The notes: generated by a model not told the origin, from the sequence alone. DNA of 11,018 nt from Legionella genomosp. 1 (GCA_945865355.1 CAMBDN010000070.1:1-11018), one strand, 5' to 3'; positions 1-6,970 are shown, numbered from the stretch's first letter. Program-made: numbers and translations.

Positions 1-118
1 TTTATTTTATCGCTCAACATCCGTGTACAACCAGTCATTCCTTCAGTTTAAAGATGAAATGGATCCTATCCTATGATAACCATATTCATCAAATGCTATT
101 TTTCTACCCCCTGACATA

Positions 119-817
119 ATGGGTAGGTTATTAAGTTTGAGATCCCTAATTAAACGTTTTACTCCCAAAGCACAAGAATTAATTCACTTGATACCTGCTG
201 ATATTGGTCGCTCCTTTAAACATTTTGCAACCAATATAAAAAATACCAATCTTATTGAAAATGCAGAAGAGGTTCTAAAAACACTCACGCACAAAACAAT
301 GGAGGTTCAAGCCACCAACGAACGATGGTTCGTTGTGCATATTTTACCCTATCGGACAATAGCCAATATGATTGATGGTGTCGTTATTACATTTACTGAT
401 ATTACTCACAATAAGTTGACTGAAGAAAAATTATCAAAATTGAATAATGAGTTACATGATGAGCTGGTTTTTTCTGAAAATATTTTAGATACCGTACGTG
501 AGCCACTTATTGTATTGGGTTCCGATTTAAATATCATTACGGCAAACCGGTCGTTTTACAATCAATTTATCTTGAAATCTGAAGATACCATTGGAAAGTT
601 CTTCTTCGATGTAGGGGACGAACAATGGAATTTTCCAAATCTGCGAAAACTGCTGGATCAAGTCCTCACGGAGAATCTTGTATTTGAGGGTTTCGAGATC
701 CAACATAAATTTCCACGCTTAGGATATAAAAAATTATTACTCAACGCCCGGAAGATCATTCGACATAAAACAAGCAACGATATGATCTTGCTAGCCATTG
801 AACATGTTAATTGTTGA
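119..817 (+). CDS. Truncated twin-PAS protein, fragment of a CheB/CheR-type sensor
   Basis: The 232 residues read as the PAS portion of CheB/CheR-PAS fusion proteins. Residues 11-35 (IKRFTP, then LIPADIGR) and 70-96 (W-F-V-V-H-I-L-P-Y-R-T, then GVVITFTDIT) are hallmarks of the PAS_10 domain that follows CheR. Residues 98-118 look like a short coiled coil. Residues 118-229 form a second PAS ending in the usual beta strand (ILLAIEHV). The methylesterase, the methyltransferase and any kinase module are missing. Homology starts abruptly at about residue 8, and none of the three upstream frames (1-118) continues it. No good ribosome-binding site precedes the ATG. I infer a decayed remnant rather than a working sensor; a small stand-alone PAS protein is the alternative. 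The family is clear, the functional status is not. Confidence 0.7.
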   Translation: MGRLLSLRSLIKRFTPKAQELIHLIPADIGRSFKHFATNIKNTNLIENAEEVLKTLTHKTMEVQATNERWFVVHILPYRTIANMIDGVVITFTDITHNKLTEEKLSKLNNELHDELVFSENILDTVREPLIVLGSDLNIITANRSFYNQFILKSEDTIGKFFFDVGDEQWNFPNLRKLLDQVLTENLVFEGFEIQHKFPRLGYKKLLLNARKIIRHKTSNDMILLAIEHVNC

Positions 818-853
818 ACCTCGATAAGATCACATATTCCAAACAAGAGCCCT

Positions 854-1264
854 ATGCTAAAAATTACAAATCATGTATTCATTCCAATTTCAGACATTGA
901 ATTAACCGCCATACGTGCTCAAGGCGCGGGTGGGCAGCATGTTAACAAGGTTTCTACGGCAATACACCTTCGATTTAATATTGAACAATCGACCTTACCC
1001 ACCGAATATAAAATTCGGCTATTACAACTTAACGATGACCGTATAACCGCAGAAGGTATTATCATCATCAAGGCGCAACGATATAGAAGCCAGGAGCAGA
1101 ATAGAGCTGATGCGCTGCAACGGTTGGTCGGACTGATTAAGAGAGCAAGTGCCACACCTATCAAAAGAAAAAAAACAAAACCATCTAAAACATCGGTGAG
1201 AAAAAGATTAGATAAAAAAACGCAGCGGGGAAATTTAAAAAAGCTCCGTCAAACGCCTGAATGA
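854..1264 (+). CDS. arfB: ArfB (YaeJ), alternative ribosome-rescue peptidyl-tRNA hydrolase
   Basis: ArfB enters the empty A site of ribosomes stalled at the end of a non-stop mRNA and hydrolyses the peptidyl-tRNA ester, rescuing the ribosome without a stop codon. The 136-aa length is that of the family. Residues 20-35 (IRAQGAGGQHVNKVST) carry the catalytic GGQ motif at 26-28 and closely match E. coli YaeJ, as does KAQRYRSQEQNR near 74-85. The tail from about residue 106 is very rich in Lys and Arg, as expected for the extension that threads into the mRNA entry channel. There is no tRNA/codon-recognition domain, which separates it from RF1/RF2. A weak AAGAG at 844-848 precedes the ATG. It starts 36 nt after the PAS fragment, with no sign of a functional link. 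Confidence 0.95.
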   Translation: MLKITNHVFIPISDIELTAIRAQGAGGQHVNKVSTAIHLRFNIEQSTLPTEYKIRLLQLNDDRITAEGIIIIKAQRYRSQEQNRADALQRLVGLIKRASATPIKRKKTKPSKTSVRKRLDKKTQRGNLKKLRQTPE

Positions 1265-1288
1265 TCATTTCTCTCAAGGATTTATTCG

Positions 1289-1648
1289 ATGCCGTATAAG
1301 CGCCATTATTTGTGTTCCCTATCGAGACAAAACAGACATTGCGCAACAAAGCAGGGAGATGGTATTTTAGCAGAAAATAAAGGACATAATAAAAAAGCTG
1401 CCTTTACAGCCCTTATAACTGCATTTACTGCAAGGGAATTGGACATTTACAAATCCTATTATGTCAGTTTGCAGACACTCAGTACGTTGGGTGATCTGTT
1501 TCATAATCGAGATGCTATCAAGGACAAAGGAAAATGGCTTTTGCAAGTCACGTTATTTTTATTACGATTTTACTATTCAGCCTATTTGGAACTCAAGAAA
1601 TTCAAGCAGAAGAAACAGATCAGTTCACCTTTCCACCTGGCGAGCTAG
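1289..1648 (+). CDS. Possible small protein of unknown function, overlapping the next gene
   Basis: A 119-codon reading frame fills the gap between arfB and the secreted-protein gene. Its ATG follows AAGGA (1276-1280) at 8 nt, a good ribosome-binding site. The product is basic, has no recognisable motif, and its last 115 nt overlap the next gene in another frame. That overlap covers the signal-peptide region of the neighbour, which is the more convincing reading. It may be a chance frame whose ribosome-binding site serves nothing, or a short leader-like protein. I do not recognise it. Confidence 0.2.
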   Translation: MPYKRHYLCSLSRQNRHCATKQGDGILAENKGHNKKAAFTALITAFTARELDIYKSYYVSLQTLSTLGDLFHNRDAIKDKGKWLLQVTLFLLRFYYSAYLELKKFKQKKQISSPFHLAS

Positions 1649-2580
1649 TCGATATCGGCCCGACGGTAAGTCTTAGGCTCTATGGTGTTCTCGAAAATGC
1701 TATGCGCAAAACCAATTTAGAGATCCAAGCGCTTCTTCCAAAAGCGCAGCATAGCAAGAAAGCAGCCTCACAACTGGCACTTCGGAGTTCTGATGCCTAT
1801 ATCGTTGATTTAATCTACGACGAAACTGGAATCGGGCTTCCCGAATCAACATATGAACGATGGCTACGTTGGGGTAGCTTCCCAAAGGAAGTACAACCAA
1901 TGCGCTTTAATGAAGCATGGCCATGGAATACCGTTTATTGGCTGGTTTTCTCTCAATGTCCAGGGTCGCTAATTTTTCTCTCACCCACAATTAACATGTA
2001 CGGGTATTATTTTGGAACGGACAAGATCGGTCATTTCTTTCAACAAGGACAGGGGTATTACAAACTTTATATGCGCTATCTGGCGAAGGGTAAATCCGAG
2101 GAGCAAGCTCACGCAGCCATGATAGCCCACGGCCAGCGACAAGAAGATGGTTTTTTTGGCACCATGCTTAATGGCGTTTTCTCCAATGGCGATCTCTCGG
2201 GAAATTATGCCGGATGGAAGTTCTATATGAATCTAGCTCATACGGTGCAAATTGGGGATCTCGTTCTCCCGCCCATTATTGTTTTCAAGGATAATCAATG
2301 GATATTTGCTAGGAGCATCAATAAAGACAATCTATTAAAGCCCTACATTAATGATAATCTCAATGAGGCGTGGAACCCCTGTCATTACTTCTTTATGAGA
2401 AGCGTTATCCGCAACAATATTAAGAAACGATGCGCGTCTTGGTTCAAACGTAAAGGCCTCACTCGTAAAATGGTTCAAGCAAAACGAACTGAAACCAACC
2501 TGTGGAAAGGCGAAGATTACGGACATTGGCTGCCAGCGAACGATGCGGTTACGCTCGATGCCTGCTTCGGGGGAAAATAG
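1534..2580 (+). CDS. Secreted or periplasmic protein of unknown function with a GTDKIGHFFQQG motif
   Basis: The 348-aa product begins with a hydrophobic segment (residues 7-20) and a likely signal-peptidase site after IQA (23-25), so it is probably exported. The n-region has no Lys or Arg, which is unusual. This ATG is the only one available: an in-frame TAA lies about 30 nt upstream, and AAGGA and AAAGGA sit just before the start. The mature part has a block of polar and aromatic residues that looks like a conserved core: GTDKIGHFFQQG (161-172), QEDGFFG (203-209), and GDLSGNYAGWKFY (219-231). Asp163, His167, Glu204, Asp205 and Asp220 could form a catalytic or metal site, but this is inference. 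I recall similar core sequences in uncharacterised bacterial proteins but no named family. It is followed after one base by the GFA-fold gene, so the two are probably cotranscribed. Confidence 0.85.
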   Translation: MAFASHVIFITILLFSLFGTQEIQAEETDQFTFPPGELVDIGPTVSLRLYGVLENAMRKTNLEIQALLPKAQHSKKAASQLALRSSDAYIVDLIYDETGIGLPESTYERWLRWGSFPKEVQPMRFNEAWPWNTVYWLVFSQCPGSLIFLSPTINMYGYYFGTDKIGHFFQQGQGYYKLYMRYLAKGKSEEQAHAAMIAHGQRQEDGFFGTMLNGVFSNGDLSGNYAGWKFYMNLAHTVQIGDLVLPPIIVFKDNQWIFARSINKDNLLKPYINDNLNEAWNPCHYFFMRSVIRNNIKKRCASWFKRKGLTRKMVQAKRTETNLWKGEDYGHWLPANDAVTLDACFGGK

Positions 2581-2581
2581 A

Positions 2582-3067
2582 ATGACAACCTACCCTGGTC
2601 AATGCAGTTGCAGAAAGGTTAGCTTTATAGGTACAGGGGAGCCCCTCTTTACGCAATATTGTCATTGCAATAAATGTCGAGAAGTTGCTTTAATGTCTGA
2701 AAATGACCAAGATAAAGTAGGTTACTCTTATACTGCCGCTTATTTGACGCACAATTTTAGTATTTTGTCTGGAGAAAATAATCTTGAAAGCCTGATTAAA
2801 AAGAATGCCAAACTATTGCTTTGCTCATCTTGCAAGAGTCTAATTTATGGCATTTCACTTGATCCAGCCATGCAAGGCGGTATTGGCGTTAATGCTAATA
2901 ATTTTAACCACATTAGTGGCATCCCTGATTCATTTCAACCCGTAAGGCATATTTGGTATGCCAGTCATGTTATAAATTTCAATGATACGTTACCTAAATT
3001 TACTGATGCGCCTAAAGACCAACTGGGTACTGGGGAACTATATGAAGAAAATGTTACCAAATTTTGA
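2582..3067 (+). CDS. GFA/CENP-V-fold zinc-binding protein
   Basis: This 161-aa protein has the full seven-cysteine pattern of the GFA (glutathione-dependent formaldehyde-activating enzyme-like) fold: C8-x-C10, C27-x-C29-x2-C32 and C81-x2-C84, which hold two structural or catalytic zinc ions. GFA-fold proteins range from a disputed S-hydroxymethylglutathione synthase to many members without known substrate, so the reaction cannot be named here. An upstream ATG at 2543 is in frame, but I place the start at 2582: GGGGGA (2569-2574) lies 7 nt before it, and the ATG follows the preceding stop (TAG, 2578-2580) by one base, as in translational coupling. The C-terminal third (from about residue 110) holds the hydrophobic and aromatic stretch usual for the fold. 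It is most likely cytosolic. Confidence 0.88.
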   Translation: MTTYPGQCSCRKVSFIGTGEPLFTQYCHCNKCREVALMSENDQDKVGYSYTAAYLTHNFSILSGENNLESLIKKNAKLLLCSSCKSLIYGISLDPAMQGGIGVNANNFNHISGIPDSFQPVRHIWYASHVINFNDTLPKFTDAPKDQLGTGELYEENVTKF

Positions 3068-3140
3068 AAAGGATGACGGGGATCGCTGATTTAAAATTTA
3101 ATTAATTCTATCAAACCAGTCGCTTTAAGTGCACGAACTC

Positions 3141-3180
3141 CACAACACAACCTAACACCACCCGTTATGTTGTGACGTTT
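3141..3180 (+). terminator. Possible terminator downstream of the GFA-fold gene
   Basis: Arms 3141-3151 (CACAACACAAC) and 3164-3174 (GTTATGTTGTG) pair over 11 bp with one mismatch around a 12-nt loop, and a short T run follows at 3177-3180. The hairpin lies 74 nt after the GFA stop. The stem is only moderately GC-rich and the T run is short, so this is a weak call. Confidence 0.3.
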
Positions 3181-3236
3181 TGTCCAGGAGGCCCGAGTGG
3201 ATTACCTGTAAATTTAACTGAAGGGCGCAAATAGCG

Positions 3237-3257
3237 GGGAGCATTAAGGCGGCTCCC
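3237..3257 (-). terminator. GC-rich hairpin just downstream of the carbonic anhydrase gene
   Basis: A perfect 6-bp stem, GGGAGC (3237-3242) with GCTCCC (3252-3257), encloses a 9-nt loop. It sits 25 nt past the stop of the - strand carbonic anhydrase gene, where a terminator is expected, but no U tract follows on either strand. It could act as an mRNA 3' stabiliser or be fortuitous. The rest of the 214-bp gap (3068-3281) shows nothing else that I can name. Confidence 0.25.
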
Positions 3258-3281
3258 TCAATCCGCGGCGCGTCGGCAGAT

Positions 3282-4358
3282 TCATTTGCCAAATTTAAAA
3301 CTTGCTTCATCGAGTGATACTTCCATAGAACTTGGGAGCACGGGCGTTCTTAACAACCGACGCATCATTTGACCGCAAAATTGCCAGTAACCCGGGGACT
3401 CAAGAACATCTTTTTGGAACGATTTTAAATTGCTAGGCTTTACCTCTAAACACCGTTCAACCAAAGCCGTAAATCGTGGATCGATACCCTCTTCAACAGT
3501 CTCACACAGCTCACCAAATTCAGACCACAGTCTAGCGGTGGTCTTTTCTTTGATAGATCCCCAAATAATACCGACACCCTTTAATTTCAGCGCTTGAAAT
3601 AGATCCATCAATTGTTGGTAATCAGCCAAGGTTTTAGGAGAGGCTTTTGTTGCTAAGTACCGCATGGCTTCTTCTTCTACTATCGTTGTCATTTTATTCA
3701 GAATATAGTCACTGGAGAAGGCCTCCGTTACTGCGTCTTCAAACGGAATGAAATCACCATGGGCTTGGTTGTACATTAGAATCTCACCCGATTCAAACTC
3801 ATAAAGCCAAGCATGAATATTTAATTCTTTAAGCGCCAATTTTTCTCTGACTAGAGGATGTGTTTTCAGGTTTTCAACTTGTACCAAAATATTTTCTTTA
3901 GTGGTACGCATTAACTTTAACGGCGAGCCATCTGCCAATCCAGGGTATTTTTCTTCTAATCGTTCCAATGTTGAGTGAGCGTGGGTTAACCATGCCGCTA
4001 CTGCAGGTAATGTCTCGCCCAAATTAGGGGTTAATAGTCCATGCATCGCACCGCAATGGGAATGGCCACAGATAATTATCTCTTTTACTTTAAGTTTTTT
4101 CAGAGCGAATTCAATCGTTGCTGCTTCACCCGAAGGGGTGGTTGAATACGGAGGAACAATATTTCCCGCATTGCGAATTACAAATAAATCACCCAGCTCT
4201 GCATGAGTAATAAGTGATGGGATAATTCGAGAGTCTGAGCAAGTTATAAAAAGAATCTCAGGAGACTGCCCCCCTTTTAAAGCGTCAAATAAACTTTTCT
4301 TTTGCGGAAAAGCGTTATTCTTAAAGTGTCTTATCCCTATCATTAGTTTGAGTGGCAT
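3282..4358 (-). CDS. Beta-class carbonic anhydrase with a long C-terminal extension
   Basis: The enzyme interconverts CO2 and bicarbonate using a zinc ion. The beta-class ligands are Cys40 (in CSDSR, 40-44), His99 and Cys102 (in GHSHCGA, 98-104), with the Asp42-Arg44 dyad present. The core covers residues 1-205 and ends in the usual strand (LYEFESGEILMYN, 185-197). Residues 206-358 form an extra, largely helical and acidic extension that is absent from ordinary bacterial enzymes of about 200-230 aa and longer than in the cyanobacterial type. I do not recognise it. The start is supported by TAGGGGGAA 6-8 nt upstream of the ATG. There is no signal peptide, so it should be cytosolic. It stands alone on the - strand between + strand genes and is probably monocistronic. 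Confidence 0.92.
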   Translation of the reverse strand: MPLKLMIGIRHFKNNAFPQKKSLFDALKGGQSPEILFITCSDSRIIPSLITHAELGDLFVIRNAGNIVPPYSTTPSGEAATIEFALKKLKVKEIIICGHSHCGAMHGLLTPNLGETLPAVAAWLTHAHSTLERLEEKYPGLADGSPLKLMRTTKENILVQVENLKTHPLVREKLALKELNIHAWLYEFESGEILMYNQAHGDFIPFEDAVTEAFSSDYILNKMTTIVEEEAMRYLATKASPKTLADYQQLMDLFQALKLKGVGIIWGSIKEKTTARLWSEFGELCETVEEGIDPRFTALVERCLEVKPSNLKSFQKDVLESPGYWQFCGQMMRRLLRTPVLPSSMEVSLDEASFKFGK

Positions 4359-4452
4359 CGATCATTCCCCCTATAAACTTAAGTCTCGTATTTCGTGCAA
4401 TAAAGTATACGGACCCATCATTAACGGAGTCTTAATAGCGATGGGATTCCTA

Positions 4453-4475
4453 TTACAAAAAACAGTATTCACGTC
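4453..4475 (+). repeat. Partial copy of the repeat at 5494
   Basis: This 23-nt segment (ending GTATTCACGTC) matches 5494-5516 at 21 of 23 positions. Similarity stops where the palindromic part of the downstream copy begins. It looks like the edge of a degraded dispersed repeat. Confidence 0.45.
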
Positions 4476-4493
4476 ATTCCTGAACAACCATGA

Positions 4494-4529
4494 TCCTCGA
4501 GTGCTGTGTTTTATCCAAAAGATCGAGGA
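4494..4529. repeat. Inverted repeat inside the carbohydrate-module remnant
   Basis: TCCTCGA (4494-4500) and TCGAGGA (4523-4529) are perfect 7-bp complements. Within the 22-nt loop, TTTT (4509-4512) pairs with AAAA (4517-4520). It has no U tract and no clear role. Confidence 0.35.
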
Positions 4530-4695
4530 ACGTATATGGATGGTACCGTAGTGATTGCGAGTAATGGAAATTATTATCAATGTATTTCCAACCAAGTTAC
4601 TCCATGGTGTAACAGTTCTTTAGCTGCTTACTACGCACCAAGCAACCGGTTATGCATGGTCATCCGTTTGGGCACTATACAGCTGCAAACACTAA
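4494..4695 (+). pseudogene. Frameshifted remnant of a chitin/carbohydrate-binding module
   Basis: In frame from 4536 the sequence reads NGNYYQC, then WCNSS and AAYYAPSN. Moving one base at 4647/4648, it continues GYAWSSVWALYSCKH and ends in TAA at 4693-4695. Joined, these give the aromatic-rich pattern Y-x-C ... W-C-N ... Y-x-P-x-x-G-x-x-W-x-x-x-W-x-L-x-x-C, which is typical of small C-terminal chitin-binding modules on secreted chitinases and lytic polysaccharide monooxygenases (GbpA-like). An in-frame TGA at 4491 closes the 5' side, so any catalytic domain or signal peptide is gone. A one-base insertion or two-base deletion near 4647 would explain the shift. I infer a dead gene fragment. 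The rest of 4359-4875 shows no other gene. Confidence 0.55.
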
Positions 4696-4875
4696 ATTTG
4701 CTGTGGCCTTTACTTGTTAAATTGGATTACTAAAGTTTTTAGGTTAAAACCCCGTCACCCCAAATGTGTGTTATTTCTCTACATCTATTTTAGGCATGTT
4801 ATTTGTGGTAATTTTATCTGAATATAGGGACATTACTTCTCTGGTACAAGGCGCGGTAACAAATGGACAAATGAA

Positions 4876-5403
4876 ATGAATTTAACCATCGAGCAAAGAC
4901 ACGTCGCACAAGCGATGCTTTGGGGCGCTATTTTTAGTCTGGCTGATATAGCAACTGCCTATTATTTTTTCCCAACCCAATATTCACCAACATTTGAGTT
5001 GCAAAGCAACTTGCAATTTGCGATAAGATGCGATTTATTTGCTCTGTTGATGCTATTACTAGGGATTGGAGTGGTTGCTAAGCAACGCTTTTTTTCTTCA
5101 ACGGCCATTTCAGGGAATACTGACAAAATTGATCAAACAATTATTATTAATCTGCGCTACATACAAAATACGCTAGAACAAACTCTTTTATTATTTATTA
5201 CCCATCTCGTCTTGGCGACCGTACTACCCATAAATAGTATGAAGCTAATTCCAATTTTAGTGAGTCTTTTTATCATTGGCCGTATATTATTCTGGGTTGG
5301 TTACCACAGAAGCCCGATATCGAGAGCATTTGGTTTCGTTACATCCTTTTATCCAACGGCATTTGCTATGATTTATTGCTGTTTTAAAATAACTGGCGTT
5401 TAA
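4876..5403 (+). CDS. MAPEG-family integral membrane protein
   Basis: The 175-aa product is hydrophobic with about four membrane segments (roughly 14-33, 47-68, 101-118, 123-142) and a further hydrophobic stretch at 153-171. The MAPEG signature is clear in the second half: N98-x-LEQ (102), then LP at 117-118, GR (135-136), GYHR (142-145) and a late Arg150. Eukaryotic MAPEG members are microsomal glutathione transferases or eicosanoid synthases. Bacterial ones are mostly uncharacterised, so a glutathione-dependent role is possible but unproven. The ATG at 4876 is the best start: an ATG 12 nt upstream runs into TGA. The ribosome-binding site is weak (GGACAA). The gene stands alone, with an inner-membrane location expected. 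Confidence 0.82.
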   Translation: MNLTIEQRHVAQAMLWGAIFSLADIATAYYFFPTQYSPTFELQSNLQFAIRCDLFALLMLLLGIGVVAKQRFFSSTAISGNTDKIDQTIIINLRYIQNTLEQTLLLFITHLVLATVLPINSMKLIPILVSLFIIGRILFWVGYHRSPISRAFGFVTSFYPTAFAMIYCCFKITGV

Positions 5404-5493
5404 CTGGTTTTTTGGTCGGATGTGCCTGACTGATTTAAATTGCCCAGGTAAACCATATTGGAAATTTTATTTGTGGGTTTACTGGAACAGGAC

Positions 5494-5600
5494 TTACGAA
5501 AAACGGTATTCACGTCCCGAACAAAGTGAAGAATCTCCTGAGGAAGAGACTGAACGATTGTTCAGTAGATCCTTCCCTACGTTCGCAAAGACGGCCAAGT
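5494..5600. repeat. Imperfect palindromic (REP/MITE-like) repeat
   Basis: Outer arms 5518-5536 and 5567-5585 are complementary at 15 of 19 positions. Between them lies a perfect 7-bp hairpin: ACTGAAC (5549-5555), loop GATT, GTTCAGT (5560-5566). A partial copy of the left flank occurs at 4453-4475. The motif (C-C-G-A-A-C-x-A-A-G-T-G-A ... and its complement) is of a type often dispersed in intergenic DNA of proteobacteria, although this copy has mutated. It separates the MAPEG gene from yacG. Confidence 0.6.
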
Positions 5601-5651
5601 GATATTTTATAAACAAAGTATGCGGTTATCCCTGTCATCGCTATCAGAAAC

Positions 5652-5681
5652 TTGAAATTCTAGAGTGCTGTATTGCATACT
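5652..5681 (+). promoter_or_regulatory. Candidate yacG promoter
   Basis: TTGAAA (5652-5657, 5 of 6 to the -35 consensus) is followed after 18 bp by CATACT (5676-5681, 4 of 6 to the -10). Transcription would start about 25 nt before the yacG ATG. Confidence 0.4.
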
Positions 5682-5689
5682 GCAACTCT
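5662..5689. promoter_or_regulatory. Near-palindrome overlapping the yacG promoter
   Basis: AGAGT-GC-T-GTAT pairs with ATAC-T-GC-(A)-ACTCT around a TGC loop (5674-5676), giving an 11-bp stem with one T:T mismatch and one bulged A, followed by TTT. It covers the spacer and -10 of the candidate promoter, so it could be an operator. It could also be a terminator for upstream transcription. Confidence 0.35.
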
Positions 5690-5713
5690 TTAGATTAACG
5701 AACAAATACTCTC

Positions 5714-5917
5714 ATGAATAAGCTACAGAAAATTACCTGCCCTACTTGCGACAAAGAAAATACTTGGAGCGCTGAAAACACGTTCAGACCCTTTTGCTCA
5801 GACCGCTGCAAACTGATTGACTTAGGAGAATGGGCTAGCGAAACTCGGGTCATTCCTGGCCCGCCGGTTGACCTCAATAACACGGATGGCAACCAAAATC
5901 TTAATGAATTTGAATAA
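5714..5917 (+). CDS. yacG: DNA gyrase inhibitor YacG
   Basis: The 67-aa protein has the one-zinc fold of YacG: Cys9-x2-Cys12 and Cys28-x3-Cys32, followed by the family signature K-L-I-D-L-G-x-W (33-40). These positions match the E. coli protein, which is 65 aa. YacG binds the GyrB subunit and blocks DNA binding by gyrase. The C-terminal tail (52-67) is acidic and probably flexible, as in the family. No clear Shine-Dalgarno precedes the ATG. In many proteobacteria yacG sits beside coaE; that neighbour is absent here. Confidence 0.95.
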   Translation: MNKLQKITCPTCDKENTWSAENTFRPFCSDRCKLIDLGEWASETRVIPGPPVDLNNTDGNQNLNEFE

Positions 5918-5951
5918 TACCGGCCTATAAAAACCAGAATTAGATAAACAC

Positions 5952-5960
5952 TGATATAAT
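5952..5960 (+). promoter_or_regulatory. Extended -10 promoter for the CDF transporter
   Basis: TGA-TATAAT is a perfect extended -10 element; no good -35 exists at the right distance. Transcription would start near 5967, which leaves a normal leader for a start at 6021 but only about 12 nt for an ATG at 5979. Confidence 0.45.
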
Positions 5961-6020
5961 GGCGTAGTTACGATTCAGATGCGACGTCAAATCAAATCTA
6001 AACAAGGATTGCAGAATAGC

Positions 6021-6935
6021 ATGACCACCACAGCGACAGGACTAGTTGAACAACACGTTCTTAAAATATCGATCGCAGTAACCTTCCTATTAGCCGTTGC
6101 AGGTATTCTCTTTGGATTGCTCTCCGGTTCATTGGCTATCGTATTTGACGGGATGTTTAATGTGGTTGACATGATTATGTCAGTTCTCGCACTACTGGTT
6201 GCGCGTCTATTGACAAGCGAGGGTAGCCGCCGATTCCAATACGGTTATTGGCATGTTGAACCGATGGTGCTTGTCTTTAATGGCAGTACGCTCATTTTAG
6301 TTTGCGCCTATGCACTCATTAACGCCATTGGCAGTTTGTTATCGGGCGGACGAGAATTGAACTTTGACTGGGCCGTGGTTTTTGCTTTATTGATGTCAGT
6401 ATTATCAATTGCAATGTATATATATATACGACAAAAAAATCGCAAGGTGGACTCTGAGTTCTTACGACTGGATACCCACAGCTGGCTAATATCTGCTGTC
6501 ATTTCCACCTCACTTCTATTCGCATTTGGTATCGCTGCCTGTATGGAAAATACTCGTTTTAGCAACCTTACACCTTACGTCGATCCCCTTATCCTAGCCA
6601 TTCTCACTGGTGGTTTGATTTTTGTGCCAATGAACGCCGTACGTGATGCAATGCGTGATGTCTTTCTTATCGCCCCATTTGGTCTTGATAATGAAATAAG
6701 GGCATTTTTAGATGATTTAATAGTACGTCAGGGTTTCAAAACTTATTCAAGCTACGTTGCAAAAATCGGACGCGCTCAATTTATTGAGATACATATTGTA
6801 GTGCCCGCAGGTTACCCTATTTCAAGTATCGAGGCCCTGGATTTAATCCGCAGTGAAATAAGGGACGCCATAGGTGGCGATAGCCCACAACGTTGGTTAA
6901 CCATTGCCTTCACAGCTGAAGAAAGCTGGATTTAG
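6021..6935 (+). CDS. Divergent cation diffusion facilitator (CDF) transporter
   Basis: This inner-membrane protein (304 aa from this start) has about six membrane segments followed by a cytosolic domain of about 90 residues, the CDF layout, and resembles the predicted Co/Zn/Cd transporter branch (COG3965). TM2 reads FDGMFNVVDM with Asp43 and Asp50 rather than the usual D-x3-D. YGYWHVEP (75-82) matches the conserved loop after TM2. TM5 reads LDTHSW (Asp151, His153) rather than H-x3-D. The canonical zinc site is therefore not preserved and the metal cannot be named. I prefer the ATG at 6021, which has AAGGA 12 nt upstream and suits the promoter. An in-frame ATG at 5979 would add 14 basic residues but has no ribosome-binding site. 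It probably forms a homodimer that exports divalent metal with proton exchange. Confidence 0.85.
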   Translation: MTTTATGLVEQHVLKISIAVTFLLAVAGILFGLLSGSLAIVFDGMFNVVDMIMSVLALLVARLLTSEGSRRFQYGYWHVEPMVLVFNGSTLILVCAYALINAIGSLLSGGRELNFDWAVVFALLMSVLSIAMYIYIRQKNRKVDSEFLRLDTHSWLISAVISTSLLFAFGIAACMENTRFSNLTPYVDPLILAILTGGLIFVPMNAVRDAMRDVFLIAPFGLDNEIRAFLDDLIVRQGFKTYSSYVAKIGRAQFIEIHIVVPAGYPISSIEALDLIRSEIRDAIGGDSPQRWLTIAFTAEESWI

Positions 6936-6970
6936 ATAACAGCTCAGCCTAGAATTGCTGTACCTTTGAT

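Noticed and set aside
1..118. Possible upstream part of the PAS/CheR gene
   Set aside because: All three forward frames contain stops and show no CheR-like sequence.
4348..4551. 67-codon + strand reading frame
   Set aside because: It begins inside the carbonic anhydrase gene on the other strand, crosses the repeat fragment, and resembles no protein.
5420..5602. 60-codon + strand reading frame
   Set aside because: Its second half is a translation of the palindromic repeat, and it has no ribosome-binding site or family resemblance.
6416..6429. Perfect 14-bp palindrome GTATATATATATAC
   Set aside because: It lies inside the transporter coding sequence (residues MYIYIR) and is a simple TA run; no regulatory role is likely.
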